Shown here piece by piece: positions 33,331-42,558 of a stretch of 59,598 bases of DNA (position 1 is the stretch's first letter; each line of letters starts with the position of its first letter). Position numbers and translations under genes: made by a program. The stretch is taken from NCBI GenBank assembly GCA_902491535.1, contig CABUHS010000017.1, positions 1-59,598 on the forward strand. The letters run 5' to 3'. Source of the stretch: an uncultured Eubacteriales bacterium. GTDB taxonomy: Bacteria > Bacillota > Clostridia > Oscillospirales > CAG-272. The notes below the pieces were generated by a model. That model had not been told where the DNA came from. It was given only the letters and a program-made list of their open reading frames with translations, and did not search any database.

Positions 33331-34206
33331 TTACTGTACGCACTTACCGCAATCAGAGCAGCCGTTACAGATTGGTTTGCTGCCGCAGCGCTTACAGCCT
33401 TCGCGGTAATGGGGAACATATAATTCCTCCTCAGGTATAACAGAACCGAATCTATCGGTCAGCGTCCATTTTATAGGTCTACCCGCATAATTCATACCCG
33501 ATTTATATGCCATTTCACTTTGTATCTGCTTTTTAGGAATATGATATCTTTTTCCGTCTTTAATGAAAACAGTTCCGGTTTCTATAAAACAAAAAGTAAC
33601 GTCGTGCCTGACACATTCATCATGCAAAGATCGGACCCAATCGAAATCACACGGTCTCGAACCGCCGTAATTTTCACCACCGCAGACAACCTGTTCTATC
33701 TGTCCGTCGCCGAGATATTTTTCTATACTGACAGCGCCGATAAAAGGAGCGCACATGATTCCCTTATGCTTAAACGGAAGCTCTTTAAGTATCGGAATAC
33801 GTTCGTCAGCGCGTTTTTGATTCTCACATGTCACATTAAAAATAACATTTTCAAATCCGTCGTTCCAATATTCAGGCAAGCAGTCGGCAACACGCTCCGG
33901 ACGTTTAGTTAACAAATAAAATTTCACATCAGGACGGCAGCGCATTATCTCCCATGCATCATCACGCCAAGCGTCAGCTTCCTCCAAAAAGAAATCTGAT
34001 GTCATACATACACGGATCAATTCTCCGCTCTTCACCTTGTAACCGCCGCCGCGTAATTTTTTCAACGGATAATCAAAGCCATCCGCCGTTTTATAAATTT
34101 CCGTGCCGTTTTTTCCTCGCACGCCGTCAAGATAATACATATAACAGTTATTGCATCCCTCGCTGCACTTTACGCATCCGTGCCACGGATTCCATATATC
34201 ATGCAC
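33331..34206 (-). CDS. DUF5131 (phage Gp37/Gp68-like) protein
   Basis: 291 residues from the GTG at 34206, chosen because GAGGTG lies six bases before it; an in-frame GTG at 34215 overlaps the ribosome site. N-terminal signature WNPWHGCVKCSEGCNNCYMYYLDG, a CxxC...CxxC pattern resembling radical-SAM-like cysteine spacing, is typical of the Gp37/Gp68 family. VKFYLLTKRPERV and CGGENYGGSRPCDFDWVRSL are also family blocks. The C-terminus has a further Cys cluster (CKRCGSKPICNGCSDCGKC). Function is not established; homologues occur in phages and in chromosomes. No other phage gene is nearby. Confidence 0.8.
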   Translation of the reverse strand: MHDIWNPWHGCVKCSEGCNNCYMYYLDGVRGKNGTEIYKTADGFDYPLKKLRGGGYKVKSGELIRVCMTSDFFLEEADAWRDDAWEIMRCRPDVKFYLLTKRPERVADCLPEYWNDGFENVIFNVTCENQKRADERIPILKELPFKHKGIMCAPFIGAVSIEKYLGDGQIEQVVCGGENYGGSRPCDFDWVRSLHDECVRHDVTFCFIETGTVFIKDGKRYHIPKKQIQSEMAYKSGMNYAGRPIKWTLTDRFGSVIPEEELYVPHYREGCKRCGSKPICNGCSDCGKCVQ

Positions 34207-34229
34207 ACATATCACCTCTTTTTGGCTAT

Positions 34230-34264
34230 CTAAAACCGCTCCCCGGAATACCGTCCGGGGAGCG
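34230..34264 (-). terminator. Terminator-like hairpin after the aldo/keto reductase region
   Basis: Eleven-base perfect stem CGCTCCCCGGA/TCCGGGGAGCG; on the minus strand it is followed by GTTTTAG. It lies between the two minus-strand genes 34310-35224 and 33331-34206 and would stop read-through from the former. Confidence 0.65.
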
Positions 34265-34309
34265 AAATATGATTCTCATGCAAATAATAAATTTATTTAT
34301 ATACAAAAA

Positions 34310-35224
34310 TCAAGGCAAAGTATGTCCGGCAGCACGGTAAATTTCATACCACTGACTGCGAGAAAGCGTAACATCAGACGCCGCACAGATATCTGCAAGA
34401 TGTTCCGGATTCATAGTACCTGCAATCAGCTGCATATTTGCCGGATGCCGAAGTATCCATGCAGCCGCCACGGCTGTTTTGCTCAGATCATATATCTCTC
34501 CGACCTGTGCAAGCTTGCGGTTAAGCTCAGGAAATTTATCGTTATCAACAAAAGTACCTGAGAAAAATCCGTATAAGAACGGCGACCATGTCTGAATCGT
34601 CATATTATTCGTGCGGCTGTATTCAAGAAGTCCTCCGTCATGCATTACCGACTCCCCGTTTTTCATATTTACATTCATACCGGATGTAACAAGTCCTGCC
34701 TCTGGTATGGAGAACTGAAGCTGATTTACAAGAAGCGGCTGATTTACCGAGGTTTTAAGCAGCTCTATCTGACCGGAATTATGATTCGATACTCCGAAAT
34801 ATCTTACCTTTCCGCTTCTGTGCAGAATTTCAAAAGCTTCCGAAACCTCCTCCGGTTCCATGAGCGTATCGGGACGATGTAAAAGCAGCAAGTCTACGTG
34901 ATCCACTCCGAGACGTTTAAGACTGCCTTCGGCAGCTTCTATAATATGTTCTTTTGAGAAATCGTAATATCCCGGACAGATTCCGCATTTAGTCTGAATA
35001 ATCAGTTTGTCCCGAATGCCCGGACGGCGTTTCAGATATCCGCCGAAGCGTATCTCAGAATCCCCTCCGCCGTAAATATCTGCATGATCAAAAAAGTTGA
35101 TACCGTGTTCTATGGCGCAGTCAATAATTGCATCCACCCGGCCGTCCTCAAGTCCGCTCATACGCATGCATCCGAGAGCGATCGCCGAACACGGAACTAT
35201 CCCTCCTATCTTAATCTGTTTCAT
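34310..35224 (-). CDS. Aldo/keto reductase (YdhF-like)
   Basis: 304 residues, NAD(P)H-dependent carbonyl reductase barrel. Landmarks: ALGCMRMSG at the N-terminus, catalytic Asp and Tyr in FFDHADIYGGGDSE, Lys in IIQTKCGI, His in LLLLHRPD, then VRYFGVSNHNSGQIELL and the NADP-binding end AAAWILRHPANMQLIAGTMNPEHL. All four members of the catalytic tetrad are visible. Substrate unknown; the subgroup contains E. coli YdhF. Stand-alone gene, with a good ribosome site (AAGGAG) upstream of the ATG. Confidence 0.9.
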   Translation of the reverse strand: MKQIKIGGIVPCSAIALGCMRMSGLEDGRVDAIIDCAIEHGINFFDHADIYGGGDSEIRFGGYLKRRPGIRDKLIIQTKCGICPGYYDFSKEHIIEAAEGSLKRLGVDHVDLLLLHRPDTLMEPEEVSEAFEILHRSGKVRYFGVSNHNSGQIELLKTSVNQPLLVNQLQFSIPEAGLVTSGMNVNMKNGESVMHDGGLLEYSRTNNMTIQTWSPFLYGFFSGTFVDNDKFPELNRKLAQVGEIYDLSKTAVAAAWILRHPANMQLIAGTMNPEHLADICAASDVTLSRSQWYEIYRAAGHTLP

Positions 35225-35356
35225 AAGTATTTCTCCTTAATATTCAAATGTCTCTTTCATAGAATCCCGACAGCAGGTGAAGCAATCACCAAAATACAGT
35301 CCGGCAAGTATCAGAATTTATTAAAAGCACCGTTTTTCAAGTTACCGATACAAAGC

Positions 35357-36184
35357 TTAAAGCTCCAGAATCTGCAATCCGTTCATCATAACATAATGCT
35401 CCCTGACTCCGAGTTCTTCCATCCATTCACGGACAACAATAGTTTTCCATATATGCGTATTATATCCCTCTCCTGCGTCGTTGTCCCAAAGCCACTTAGG
35501 CGTACACCACAAACATCCTCGCGGAGATACAGCCTCATAGAAAGATCTGTCTACTCCGTTCTGACCGTGATGCGCCATCTGCACATAGTCGGCCTTCAGT
35601 TTGTCGGTACCGCTGTAAAAGTTCAGTATTTTTTCGCCCTCACCTACGCCGGCATCTCCCGGAAACAGGATCTTTTTTCCGCCCAGAGACAGCATAAGGA
35701 CAATTGATGAATTGTTGACTACATTAACGGTCAGTTCCGGATTCGGAGAATACAGGCACTCTATATGCGCCTGTCCGAAATCAAATGTATCCCTTGCGGT
35801 CACGATAACGGCCTTATGGGCAAAAAGAGGGAGAGCGGCATAGAAACGCTCCGGCATGCCGTCATCGTAATGCGCTTCCTCGCGGTATATGAATTGTACA
35901 GACGGAAAATTGTAGTACACATGATCAAATTCGATCGTACCCGGATGTTTCTCAACGATCTCAAGAAAACAAGTCATATGATCCGAATGTAAATGACTTA
36001 AAAACCATGCGTCCACATGCGGAACTTCCTGTCCCGTTATCTCCTTAAGCCGACGGATCAGATTGTCAGCATCCACCGCATATCCTCCGTCAATAACGAT
36101 CACGTGTCCGTCGGAAGTTGTAATAATAAAGCTGTTCATCTGATCGCCGGATATTGAATCCAACATATATATTGTATTTTTCAT
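35357..36184 (-). CDS. Metallo-beta-lactamase-fold hydrolase (ComEC-like domain)
   Basis: 275 residues from the ATG at 36184, chosen for the GAGAGG site 8 bases upstream; the longer frame adds 11 residues without such a site. The metal motif is HLHSDH (AWFLSHLHSDHMTCF), followed by the second-shell Asp in LFPGDAGVGEGE and the late His in MAHHGQNGVDRSF. This resembles the C-terminal MBL domain of ComEC and related nucleases, but no membrane part is present. Substrate not inferable. It lies 106 bases downstream of the lipase gene and may be co-transcribed. Confidence 0.8.
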   Translation of the reverse strand: MKNTIYMLDSISGDQMNSFIITTSDGHVIVIDGGYAVDADNLIRRLKEITGQEVPHVDAWFLSHLHSDHMTCFLEIVEKHPGTIEFDHVYYNFPSVQFIYREEAHYDDGMPERFYAALPLFAHKAVIVTARDTFDFGQAHIECLYSPNPELTVNVVNNSSIVLMLSLGGKKILFPGDAGVGEGEKILNFYSGTDKLKADYVQMAHHGQNGVDRSFYEAVSPRGCLWCTPKWLWDNDAGEGYNTHIWKTIVVREWMEELGVREHYVMMNGLQILEL

Positions 36185-36289
36185 AGCTTTTATCCTCTCT
36201 GCTTTATTTACATTCAATAATATAAATATCTTATACTACATTATAACAAACTGCTGATAGCGAATATATTGCATTGCATCGAAAAAAGC

Positions 36290-37627
36290 CTACAGTCCCA
36301 TTTCTCTAAGTTCTGACACAATGCCCACATAAAATTCTCTTACATCAAAACCCGGAATGTTTTCTCTGTTGAGGTCTATCATATCCCCGTGAGAAATACC
36401 CCTCGCTCCCTTCGTTTCGCAGAATATATGTCTGTCTCCCCAGCGCATGGCAGCTTCACTTACAAGTCCGTCGTTCGGACCGTCAAAATATTTGACAAGA
36501 GGATATGTAAAATTCAGAGGAAACTTCCCTCCGCAGGCTTTGTTCAGCTTTGAACCAACACTTTGGCAGAAAAATCCGGTCTGCTCCGGCATTCCTGCAG
36601 TAAGCTCAGCACAGCGTGAGGCGGTAAGGTCTTTCACCGCAGCCACAAAATCCGAATCATTTTCTCCCATTTTTTTAAGCGCTCCGTTATATGCTTTGGC
36701 TACGGCTTTTAAGGATTTATCAGGAACCTTGTCAAGCAAATAGTCTGCAAACTCGCAGCCGCTGTGAGGCGTATTTACGGTTGTAAGCGAAGCAATATAT
36801 TTGTCCGCTCCCAAAAATGCAGCTGCATAACGGCAATCCAATCCTCCTTTGGAATGGGCAATTATGTTTACCTTTTGGCAGCCGGTCTCATTTACTATAC
36901 TTTCAATTCTCTGCGTCAGCTCCCGCGCGCTGTCCGCCACGGACGCTGCCGAGCTGTGTTCCCCGTAATATACCTCTGCGCCGTTTTTAATCAGCTCACC
37001 CGGAATCCTCCCCCAATAATTAAAGAAGCGGGAATCACGGAAAAACACTCCGTGTACCATAAGCACGGGATATTTTGTACGGCATATCATCTCTTCCTTA
37101 CGGCTTTCGTTCAGTATTGCCTTTTCTGTCTCAAAATCGACCTCAGCTTCGACTGCTTTTATTATTTTTCTCAAAACGATCAGATTCATCACAGGAATCA
37201 TTCCGCACAAAAATCCCACCAATCGGCGGCGAACTCCCAGCTGTACCGAAGCGGAATATACGCTTATCATTCCGTTCCAAAACACCACTGCCTCGACTGC
37301 CGTACACACCGCAGCGCTTAATAACCAAAGCGGCCATTTTTGCGGAATCAGCCAAAACCCCGCGGCAGCATGATATATCACCGACACAATCGCAGAGCGC
37401 ACAAAAAGCCTTAGGCAGCTCACTCCGTGACCGCATAATCTCAGTCTTTTGTTTGGGTAATATCGCCTTGAAAATGAGGCGGTTATATTGACCGCACCAA
37501 ACAGTATCAAAAGCAGCGGTATAAGAATACGGTGTTTGTATGCAAGGATAAAGCTGTTTGCGCACAGACATAGCACTACAGTATTTATAATATCTATAGC
37601 TGTTCTTTTTACGTTTGCCGTATTCAT
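36290..37627 (-). CDS. Membrane-anchored lipase-like alpha/beta hydrolase
   Basis: 445 residues. The first ~165 contain about four hydrophobic segments (FILAYKHRILIPLLLILFG; LIPQKWPLWLLSAAVC; and others), then a hydrolase domain with VLMVHGVFF (oxyanion region), nucleophile Ser in IIAHSKGGLDCRY, and VNTPHSGCEFADYLL, the pattern of LipA-type triacylglycerol lipases. DGPNDGLVSEAAMRWG supplies the catalytic Asp and ISHGDMIDL the His. The active domain probably faces one side of the membrane, likely outside. Substrate probably a lipid or ester; inference only. Transcribed toward the MBL gene. Confidence 0.82.
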   Translation of the reverse strand: MNTANVKRTAIDIINTVVLCLCANSFILAYKHRILIPLLLILFGAVNITASFSRRYYPNKRLRLCGHGVSCLRLFVRSAIVSVIYHAAAGFWLIPQKWPLWLLSAAVCTAVEAVVFWNGMISVYSASVQLGVRRRLVGFLCGMIPVMNLIVLRKIIKAVEAEVDFETEKAILNESRKEEMICRTKYPVLMVHGVFFRDSRFFNYWGRIPGELIKNGAEVYYGEHSSAASVADSARELTQRIESIVNETGCQKVNIIAHSKGGLDCRYAAAFLGADKYIASLTTVNTPHSGCEFADYLLDKVPDKSLKAVAKAYNGALKKMGENDSDFVAAVKDLTASRCAELTAGMPEQTGFFCQSVGSKLNKACGGKFPLNFTYPLVKYFDGPNDGLVSEAAMRWGDRHIFCETKGARGISHGDMIDLNRENIPGFDVREFYVGIVSELREMGL

Positions 37628-37807
37628 TTTTCTTCCTCCTCAGAAATTAAGGCAATAATATTTATTTTAATTTTCTCTTAAAAAGTTTCAGTGTATCCTT
37701 TGAGTATCCGATTTCCATTGTCTCAGTAAGCACGGAATCTTACATGCTATATCTGCTAAATCTTTTATACTATGAACATCGCATTCCAGATGTGTATGGG
37801 ATATAAG

Positions 37808-37930
37808 ATGTTCATTCAAGAAACGGTGCAGTGCAAGGCGCACCGCAGAAAGCAAGGCGAAGGCATAGTTACCTATGTCGAGCCGCTTTCGAGGAGCAAC
37901 GCCGCAATGTGCTGTTTATTGGATGAACAT
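37808..37930. repeat. Palindromic element abutting the queA 3' end
   Basis: End arms ATGTTCATTCAAGAAA and TTTATTGGATGAACAT pair at 14 of 16 positions across 123 bases. The core has its own pairings: GTGCAGTGC/GCGCAC-like bases and GGCATAG-TTA-CCTATG. The right arm supplies the last codons and stop of queA. Either a small mobile repeat (REP/MITE type) or a long terminator stem. The rest of the gap, 37628-37807, shows nothing notable. Confidence 0.5.
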
Positions 37931-39001
37931 GGCGTCACCGAATGAAAAGAATCTATACCTCTCGCGTATAGCTTCTTCATAGGCGCGGAGCATGATCTCC
38001 CGCGACGAAAACGCCGAAACAAGCATAAGAAGCGTACTCTCGGGAAGATGAAAATTCGTGATCAGACCGTCTACGATCTTAAAGCGGTAACCGGGATAAA
38101 TAAAAATTCCGGTATCGGCACAAACAGGCTCGACATGACCGCCGTCATCAGCGACACTTTCAAGGACACGGCACGATGTCGTGCCGACCGCGATCACGCG
38201 TCCGGTGCGCGAGTTTATAATATCCGCAGATTCCTTTGAAACTTCTATATGCTCGGTATGCATAATATGGTCGGTAAGAGAATCCTCCTTGACGGGGCGG
38301 AACGTTCCGAGTCCGACATGAAGAACGACAGGCGCGATCTTTACGCCTTTTTTCTTTATGACATCAAGCAATTCATCCGTAAAATGAAGTCCGGCTGTCG
38401 GAGCCGCGGCAGAGCCCTCTTTCTCGGCATATACCGTCTGATACCTCGACGGATCTGACGCACGCGATGTGATATACGGAGGAAGAGGCATTTCGCCGAT
38501 ACGGTCAAGCACCGAAAATATATTTTCACCGCCGGATCTGTCGTAATCAAGCTTGACGATACGGTTTCCGTCCTCTACCGTTTCAAGCACAGTCGCGCGG
38601 AGAAGTCCGCCTCCGAAGCTTATAACAGTTCCCGGCTTTGCACGTCTTCCGGGACGCACAAGCACCTCCCAGATATCGTCTCCGCGGGCTCTGAGCATCA
38701 GCATTTCCATCGAAATACCCGTACTCTCTTTAATACCGATCAGTCTGGCAGGAATAACTTTCGAATTATTTATAACAAGGACGTCTCCCTCATGAAGCAT
38801 ATCTGCAATATCATGAAAAACGTGATGTCCTATTTCGCCGCTGTTTCTTCCGACTGTCATAAGGCGGGACATATCACGTCTGTCCGCAGGCGTCTGTGCG
38901 ATCAGTTCCGGAGGAAGCTCATAAAAAAAATCGCTTTTTTTCAGGTTTGTAGCAATCTTTTCATTAACGATCAGCGTATCTTTATCTGTAAATTCGGTCA
39001 T
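37916..39001 (-). CDS. queA: S-adenosylmethionine:tRNA ribosyltransferase-isomerase
   Basis: 361 residues. Transfers the ribosyl part of SAM to make epoxyqueuosine in tRNA. The core begins at LKKSDFFYELPPELIAQTPADRRDMSRL and continues with DVLVINNSKVIPARLIGIK, AAPTAGLHFTDELL, HVGLGTFRPVKEDSLTDHIMHTEHI, GTTSCRVLES and NFHLPESTLLMLVSAF, all family blocks. The ATG at 39001 is supported by AAGGAG 7 bases upstream, so there is a genuine ~20-residue N-terminal extension (MTEFTDKDTLIVNEK). No other queuosine gene is near. Confidence 0.94.
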   Translation of the reverse strand: MTEFTDKDTLIVNEKIATNLKKSDFFYELPPELIAQTPADRRDMSRLMTVGRNSGEIGHHVFHDIADMLHEGDVLVINNSKVIPARLIGIKESTGISMEMLMLRARGDDIWEVLVRPGRRAKPGTVISFGGGLLRATVLETVEDGNRIVKLDYDRSGGENIFSVLDRIGEMPLPPYITSRASDPSRYQTVYAEKEGSAAAPTAGLHFTDELLDVIKKKGVKIAPVVLHVGLGTFRPVKEDSLTDHIMHTEHIEVSKESADIINSRTGRVIAVGTTSCRVLESVADDGGHVEPVCADTGIFIYPGYRFKIVDGLITNFHLPESTLLMLVSAFSSREIMLRAYEEAIRERYRFFSFGDAMFIQ

Positions 39002-39236
39002 CTGCGTCTCCTTATCTGTTCTGCCATACGCCGCATTTTAACATGCAGCGGTGCCGCGGCATATAATGTTATGGGCTTAAACACTTAATATCTCATAACA
39101 TTATAGTACACAGGAGCATTATTTTCAACCGATTTTTTTATTTTTCTCCGGAACAATGTGAAAAACGCCCGAAATTCGCCGATATTCCGTCGATGGTCAC
39201 GGTCTGTCGGCAGCATAAGAAAGGAATGACCATATT

Positions 39237-40121
39237 ATGGAAAAGAAAACGATATTCAAAGGCTCTGCCGCGGCGCTCGTTACTCCCTTTAAAAACGGTG
39301 AGATCGATCGCCCGGCACTTATGCGGCTCATCAATACGCAGATAGACTACGGCACAAATGCCCTTGTCGTCTGCGGAACTACCGGTGAAAGCGCAACGCT
39401 TTCATACAGCGAACACGCACAGTGTATAAAATTTGTTTCAGAGTACACAGACGGACGTGTTCCGGTAATAGCGGGAACAGGTTCATGCAATACAGAAAAC
39501 GCAATAAGGCTTTCACGCGCAGCATGTAATGCCGGCGCCGACGCACTTTTGGTCGTGACACCCTACTACAATAAAGCAACAACGCGCGGACTTGTCGAAA
39601 GTTTCACCGCGATCGCCGATGCTTCGGAAGTTCCGCTCATACTGTATAACGTTCCGTCACGGACAGGCTGCGATATCCCTATGCAGGTATACCGCGAGCT
39701 TGCAGGAGACGCGCGCTTTGTAGGTATTAAAGAGGCATCTGGCAGCGTTGCAAAATGCGCACATATTCTCGCTGAATTCGGCGACAGGTTCGACTTGTAC
39801 AGCGGATGCGACGAGCTTACAGTGCCGCTTATGTCAATAGGCGCATCGGGAGTAGTCTCTGTTGCAGCAAATATAGTGCCGGACCGGATGAGCGAGATGT
39901 GCAACGCGTGTCTCCGCGGAGACTTCGCTTCAGCCGCATCGATACAGCTTCAGCTGTACGAACTTATCGACGCGCTGTTCTGCGAGGTAAATCCCGTTCC
40001 GGTAAAAGCCGCAATGAGCATTCTCGGCATGTGCAGTCCGGAAATAAGACTTCCGCTGACCGCTCCGGAGCCTGGGTCGCTTGAAAAGATCTGTCTTGCG
40101 CTGAAAAATCTCGGTCTGTAA
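39237..40121 (+). CDS. dapA: 4-Hydroxy-tetrahydrodipicolinate synthase
   Basis: 294 residues. Condenses pyruvate with aspartate semialdehyde at the start of the DAP/lysine pathway. GTTGESATLSYSEH forms part of the active site, Tyr137 lies in LYNVPSRTGCDIP, and Lys165 in GIKEASGS is the Schiff-base lysine. AAAGGA lies about 11 bases before the ATG. Divergent from queA across a 235-base gap. With ddh at 30396 it covers two key steps of the short DAP route. Confidence 0.95.
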   Translation: MEKKTIFKGSAAALVTPFKNGEIDRPALMRLINTQIDYGTNALVVCGTTGESATLSYSEHAQCIKFVSEYTDGRVPVIAGTGSCNTENAIRLSRAACNAGADALLVVTPYYNKATTRGLVESFTAIADASEVPLILYNVPSRTGCDIPMQVYRELAGDARFVGIKEASGSVAKCAHILAEFGDRFDLYSGCDELTVPLMSIGASGVVSVAANIVPDRMSEMCNACLRGDFASAASIQLQLYELIDALFCEVNPVPVKAAMSILGMCSPEIRLPLTAPEPGSLEKICLALKNLGL

Positions 40122-40124
40122 AGA

Positions 40125-40160
40125 AATTTTAGGGAACCTAAAAAGTTCCCTAAAAATAAA
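40125..40160 (+). terminator. Terminator after dapA
   Basis: TTTTAGGGAAC pairs perfectly with GTTCCCTAAAA across a 7-base loop, directly after the dapA stop. The downstream side is A-rich rather than T-rich, so strength is uncertain; it may also serve the converging gene at 40271-41080. Confidence 0.6.
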
Positions 40161-40270
40161 ATCTGTAGATAGCTTTTGCACGATCTCAGAAACCCTGCTC
40201 CCGTATATCGGACATGCACTGAATGTTCTTCAAAATATGTACATGTCAGAACATACTGAATATATAAAAT

Positions 40271-41080
40271 TTATAAAAATATTTTTCCGAAAGCGGCAGC
40301 GGCTTTATCGACAGTTTCAAAAGCCGAATCTCCCTCCGGAAATACCTCGGCAGTGCAGAATCCGTTATAACCTGCATCTTCAAGCACCGAAAGTACACGG
40401 CCGAAATCCACATCGCCTTTTCCGATATCGGTAAAACCTGCAAGCGTCCGGTTCTCACGGATATAGTCCTTTATATGTACTTTGCATATTCTGTTTCCGA
40501 GTATTTTTATCCACTGTTCCGGATAACCGTCATAAACAACATTTCCAACGTCAAAGTAAGCTTTCACATACGGAGATCCGATCTCATCTATAAAACGTGC
40601 AAATTCGAGAGGAGAAAGAAGAAATCTGTTCCATACGTTCTCTGCCCCGACTGTGATCCCGCGTGATTCTGCGTACGGCGCGAGTTTACGCATTGCGCAA
40701 AGCGCACGGTCATATACCGTATCGTAAGCAGTCTCACTGTTCACAAGTCCGGGAACAACAAGCACGGCATCACAACCGAGAAGTGCGGCAATATCTATCT
40801 GACGGCGCGCGATCTCCTCGCTTTTTGCTCTTGTTTGTGCATCGTTTGCCGACATCGGAAAATCCCAGTACAGAGAAGACGCAACGCTGTAAAGCTCAAT
40901 TCCCGAATCTTCAGCCTGCTTTCTTATTTCAAGTATCTGCTCATCCGAAGTTTGCAATGTGATCTCGCCCTCTGCGTCAAGAGTAACCTCTACTCCGTCA
41001 AAGCCGCATTTCTTTGCATACTCGAATGCCTCGCGGTATGTCTTTCCCGAATACGCCCAATAGCTTATGCCTTTTTTCAT
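40271..41080 (-). CDS. Sugar phosphate isomerase/epimerase-like TIM barrel
   Basis: 269 residues of the xylose-isomerase-like (AP endonuclease 2) family. KKGISYWAYSGKTYREAFEYAKKCGFDGVEV opens the barrel; the metal ligands expected for the family are Glu in TVGAENVWNRF, Asp in VKAYFDVGNVVYDG with His in KVHIKDY, and the C-terminal Glu in FCTAEVFPEGD. Members include L-ribulose-5-phosphate 3-epimerases and related ketose epimerases. Substrate unclear and no sugar gene is beside it. Converges with dapA. Confidence 0.8.
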   Translation of the reverse strand: MKKGISYWAYSGKTYREAFEYAKKCGFDGVEVTLDAEGEITLQTSDEQILEIRKQAEDSGIELYSVASSLYWDFPMSANDAQTRAKSEEIARRQIDIAALLGCDAVLVVPGLVNSETAYDTVYDRALCAMRKLAPYAESRGITVGAENVWNRFLLSPLEFARFIDEIGSPYVKAYFDVGNVVYDGYPEQWIKILGNRICKVHIKDYIRENRTLAGFTDIGKGDVDFGRVLSVLEDAGYNGFCTAEVFPEGDSAFETVDKAAAAFGKIFL

Positions 41081-41225
41081 AATTATTTCCTCCGTTTAAA
41101 ATGAATTGTATTATATAAAGACTTTATTTTCGGGGTAATATGGTTAAAAATACCTTTTATATCAGTATAGCATTTAAGCGGAATAATGTCAATCATCTGA
41201 AGTATTTTTTGTAAATATACAAAGA

Positions 41226-41252
41226 ACCGTCAGGACAAGATGTCCTGACGGT
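41226..41252 (-). terminator. Terminator-like hairpin after the XRE gene
   Basis: Perfect 12-base stem ACCGTCAGGACA/TGTCCTGACGGT with a 3-base loop, 9 bases past the stop of 41261-41503. On the minus strand a TCTTTGTATATTT stretch follows. Confidence 0.65.
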
Positions 41253-41260
41253 CAGACGTT

Positions 41261-41503
41261 TTACTTTTCCGAATCAGCCTTGCACGGCTTTTCGGGTGAC
41301 GCGCATAGCAGGAAGCAGAGCGGTACCGAAAGAGATTCTGCGATATCGTCTAAAAGACCGATATCGGGATAACTCTCTCCGCGTTCCCATTTGGAAACTG
41401 CCTGTGCGGTAACGAACAGACGGTCAGCAAGCATGCGCTGAGTCATGTTACTTGCTTTTCTGCTTTCCGCAATACGCGAGCCTATGTTTAATATGTCGCA
41501 CAT
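41261..41503 (-). CDS. XRE-family helix-turn-helix regulator
   Basis: 80 residues. NIGSRIAESRKASNMTQRMLADRLFVTAQAVSKWERGESYPDIGLLDDIAESL is a full HTH_3 domain; TAQAVSKWERG is the recognition helix of the common Clostridia subgroup. The short Cys/Lys-rich tail (LLCASPEKPCKADSEK) carries no sensor domain. GAGG lies 4-5 bases before the ATG. Target unknown; the two secreted proteins at 41812-43886 lie next to it, separated by the XRE promoter region. Confidence 0.85.
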   Translation of the reverse strand: MCDILNIGSRIAESRKASNMTQRMLADRLFVTAQAVSKWERGESYPDIGLLDDIAESLSVPLCFLLCASPEKPCKADSEK

Positions 41504-41676
41504 AAAACCTCACGTATCGCAAAGGATCCGGCAGACGGCCGCCGAATACCCTTACAGTCGGGCGGTTCTATCTCCGATCCTCCGTGGGAGCAGAAGCAAA
41601 ACCGTCATAAATCGTTTCAAACGTATACATTATAACGTGTTCCCTCCTTTCATAAATTTGTTTCCGCGGTAATTTA

Positions 41677-41705
41677 ATTATAGATGTTGTGTCTGTTTTT
41701 GTCAA
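41677..41705 (-). promoter_or_regulatory. Consensus promoter upstream of the XRE gene
   Basis: Minus strand TTGACA (41705-41700), 17-base spacer, TATAAT (41682-41677). It gives a long leader of about 165 bases before the XRE start, with a good AAAGGAGGG site at about 41642-41650 in front of a short frame. 41706-41811 shows nothing further. Confidence 0.7.
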
Positions 41706-41811
41706 TCAACTTAAAGTTTATTTTTATATTTTTTATTAAATTTGATTTCAGTTATTGAAAAATATAATCATAAACAAAAATATAATTCATAATATAACCG
41801 AAGCAACAGTC

Positions 41812-42558
41812 TTAATTATAGTGTATCGTAGATCCCGTAACAGTAATTTTTCCGCTAAGCAGCTCATATATGAGATTAAAATAGTCACACTCACTTGCTT
41901 TCTTTTCTAATTTCGATGACAGTTCGGCACTGTAAGCTTTGATCTGCTCAATATCGGCAGCATTCAGTATACCGTCTGACATTGCACAGTTCGTCATATG
42001 GAATAGACAACTCAGACGATCCATGCGATCTTGCTTTAACGACTCCTGATCAGATTCATTTAAAAGTGCGTCAAATGCCTCCGGATCATCTGCAACCGAC
42101 TCGGTATAATATTTAAACAGTGCAGCAAATTCTGCCGAAAAATCCGGTCTTTTAAACAACTCTTTAAACCCGTTATCTTTACTTACAACATTTCCAAAGT
42201 AATCGTATGAAAGGTCACTGCGGTTTAGCAAATCTTCATCTTTAGCCATTGGATTGTCTATGCAGGTAAGCAACAACTGCCGGGTAGTCATCACGCTGAG
42301 AATATCTTCAGGTATTTGACAAGCCTTTAACTTTTTATAATAATTGCCTAACTGTTTCCACTGTTCGGGCGTTTTCTTCGGTGTGATCGGATATTCATAC
42401 ATTTCATACGGATATTCGCCATCCTTGAGATTGCTCGTTTCTTCCGCAAACTGCGTATTACCGTCAGCCCCTTTGCGCGCTGTGCTGCACCCTGTCATTA
42501 CCGTCCCTGCCAAAAGTAACAACGCCATACATAACACAATAACATTTCGCTTCTTCAT
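41812..42558 (-). CDS. Secreted lipoprotein, paralogue of the next protein
   Basis: 248 residues from the second ATG (42558), which has AGGAG at 9 bases; the first ATG is only 3 bases from it. Signal peptide with lipobox (LLLLAGTVMTGC), so a lipid-anchored surface protein. Residues 45-130 share a domain with the neighbour at 42663-43886: EYPYEMYEYPITPKKTPEQW, then ACQIPEDILSVMTTRQLLLTC. A second shared block is FKRPDFSAEFAALFKYY. The catalytic C-terminal domain of the neighbour is missing here. Function unknown; possibly an immunity, regulator or scaffold partner, which is inference. Confidence 0.7.
   Translation of the reverse strand: MKKRNVIVLCMALLLLAGTVMTGCSTARKGADGNTQFAEETSNLKDGEYPYEMYEYPITPKKTPEQWKQLGNYYKKLKACQIPEDILSVMTTRQLLLTCIDNPMAKDEDLLNRSDLSYDYFGNVVSKDNGFKELFKRPDFSAEFAALFKYYTESVADDPEAFDALLNESDQESLKQDRMDRLSCLFHMTNCAMSDGILNAADIEQIKAYSAELSSKLEKKASECDYFNLIYELLSGKITVTGSTIHYN

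Noticed and set aside
33331..34206. Prophage remnant suggested by the Gp37/Gp68-like gene
   Set aside because: No integrase, capsid, lysis or other phage gene nearby, and neighbours are ordinary metabolic genes.
36290..37627. Overlapping alternative frames inside the lipase, DivIVA and MetY genes
   Set aside because: These frames lack ribosome sites and domain-like content, and lie entirely within well-supported genes on the other strand or another frame.
41448..41630. 60-codon minus-strand frame with an AAAGGAGGG site upstream, overlapping the XRE start
   Set aside because: The residue pattern looks non-coding (Pro/Ser/Arg-rich, no structure), and the ribosome site is 11 bases from the ATG. 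It could be a leader frame, but I cannot support it as a gene.
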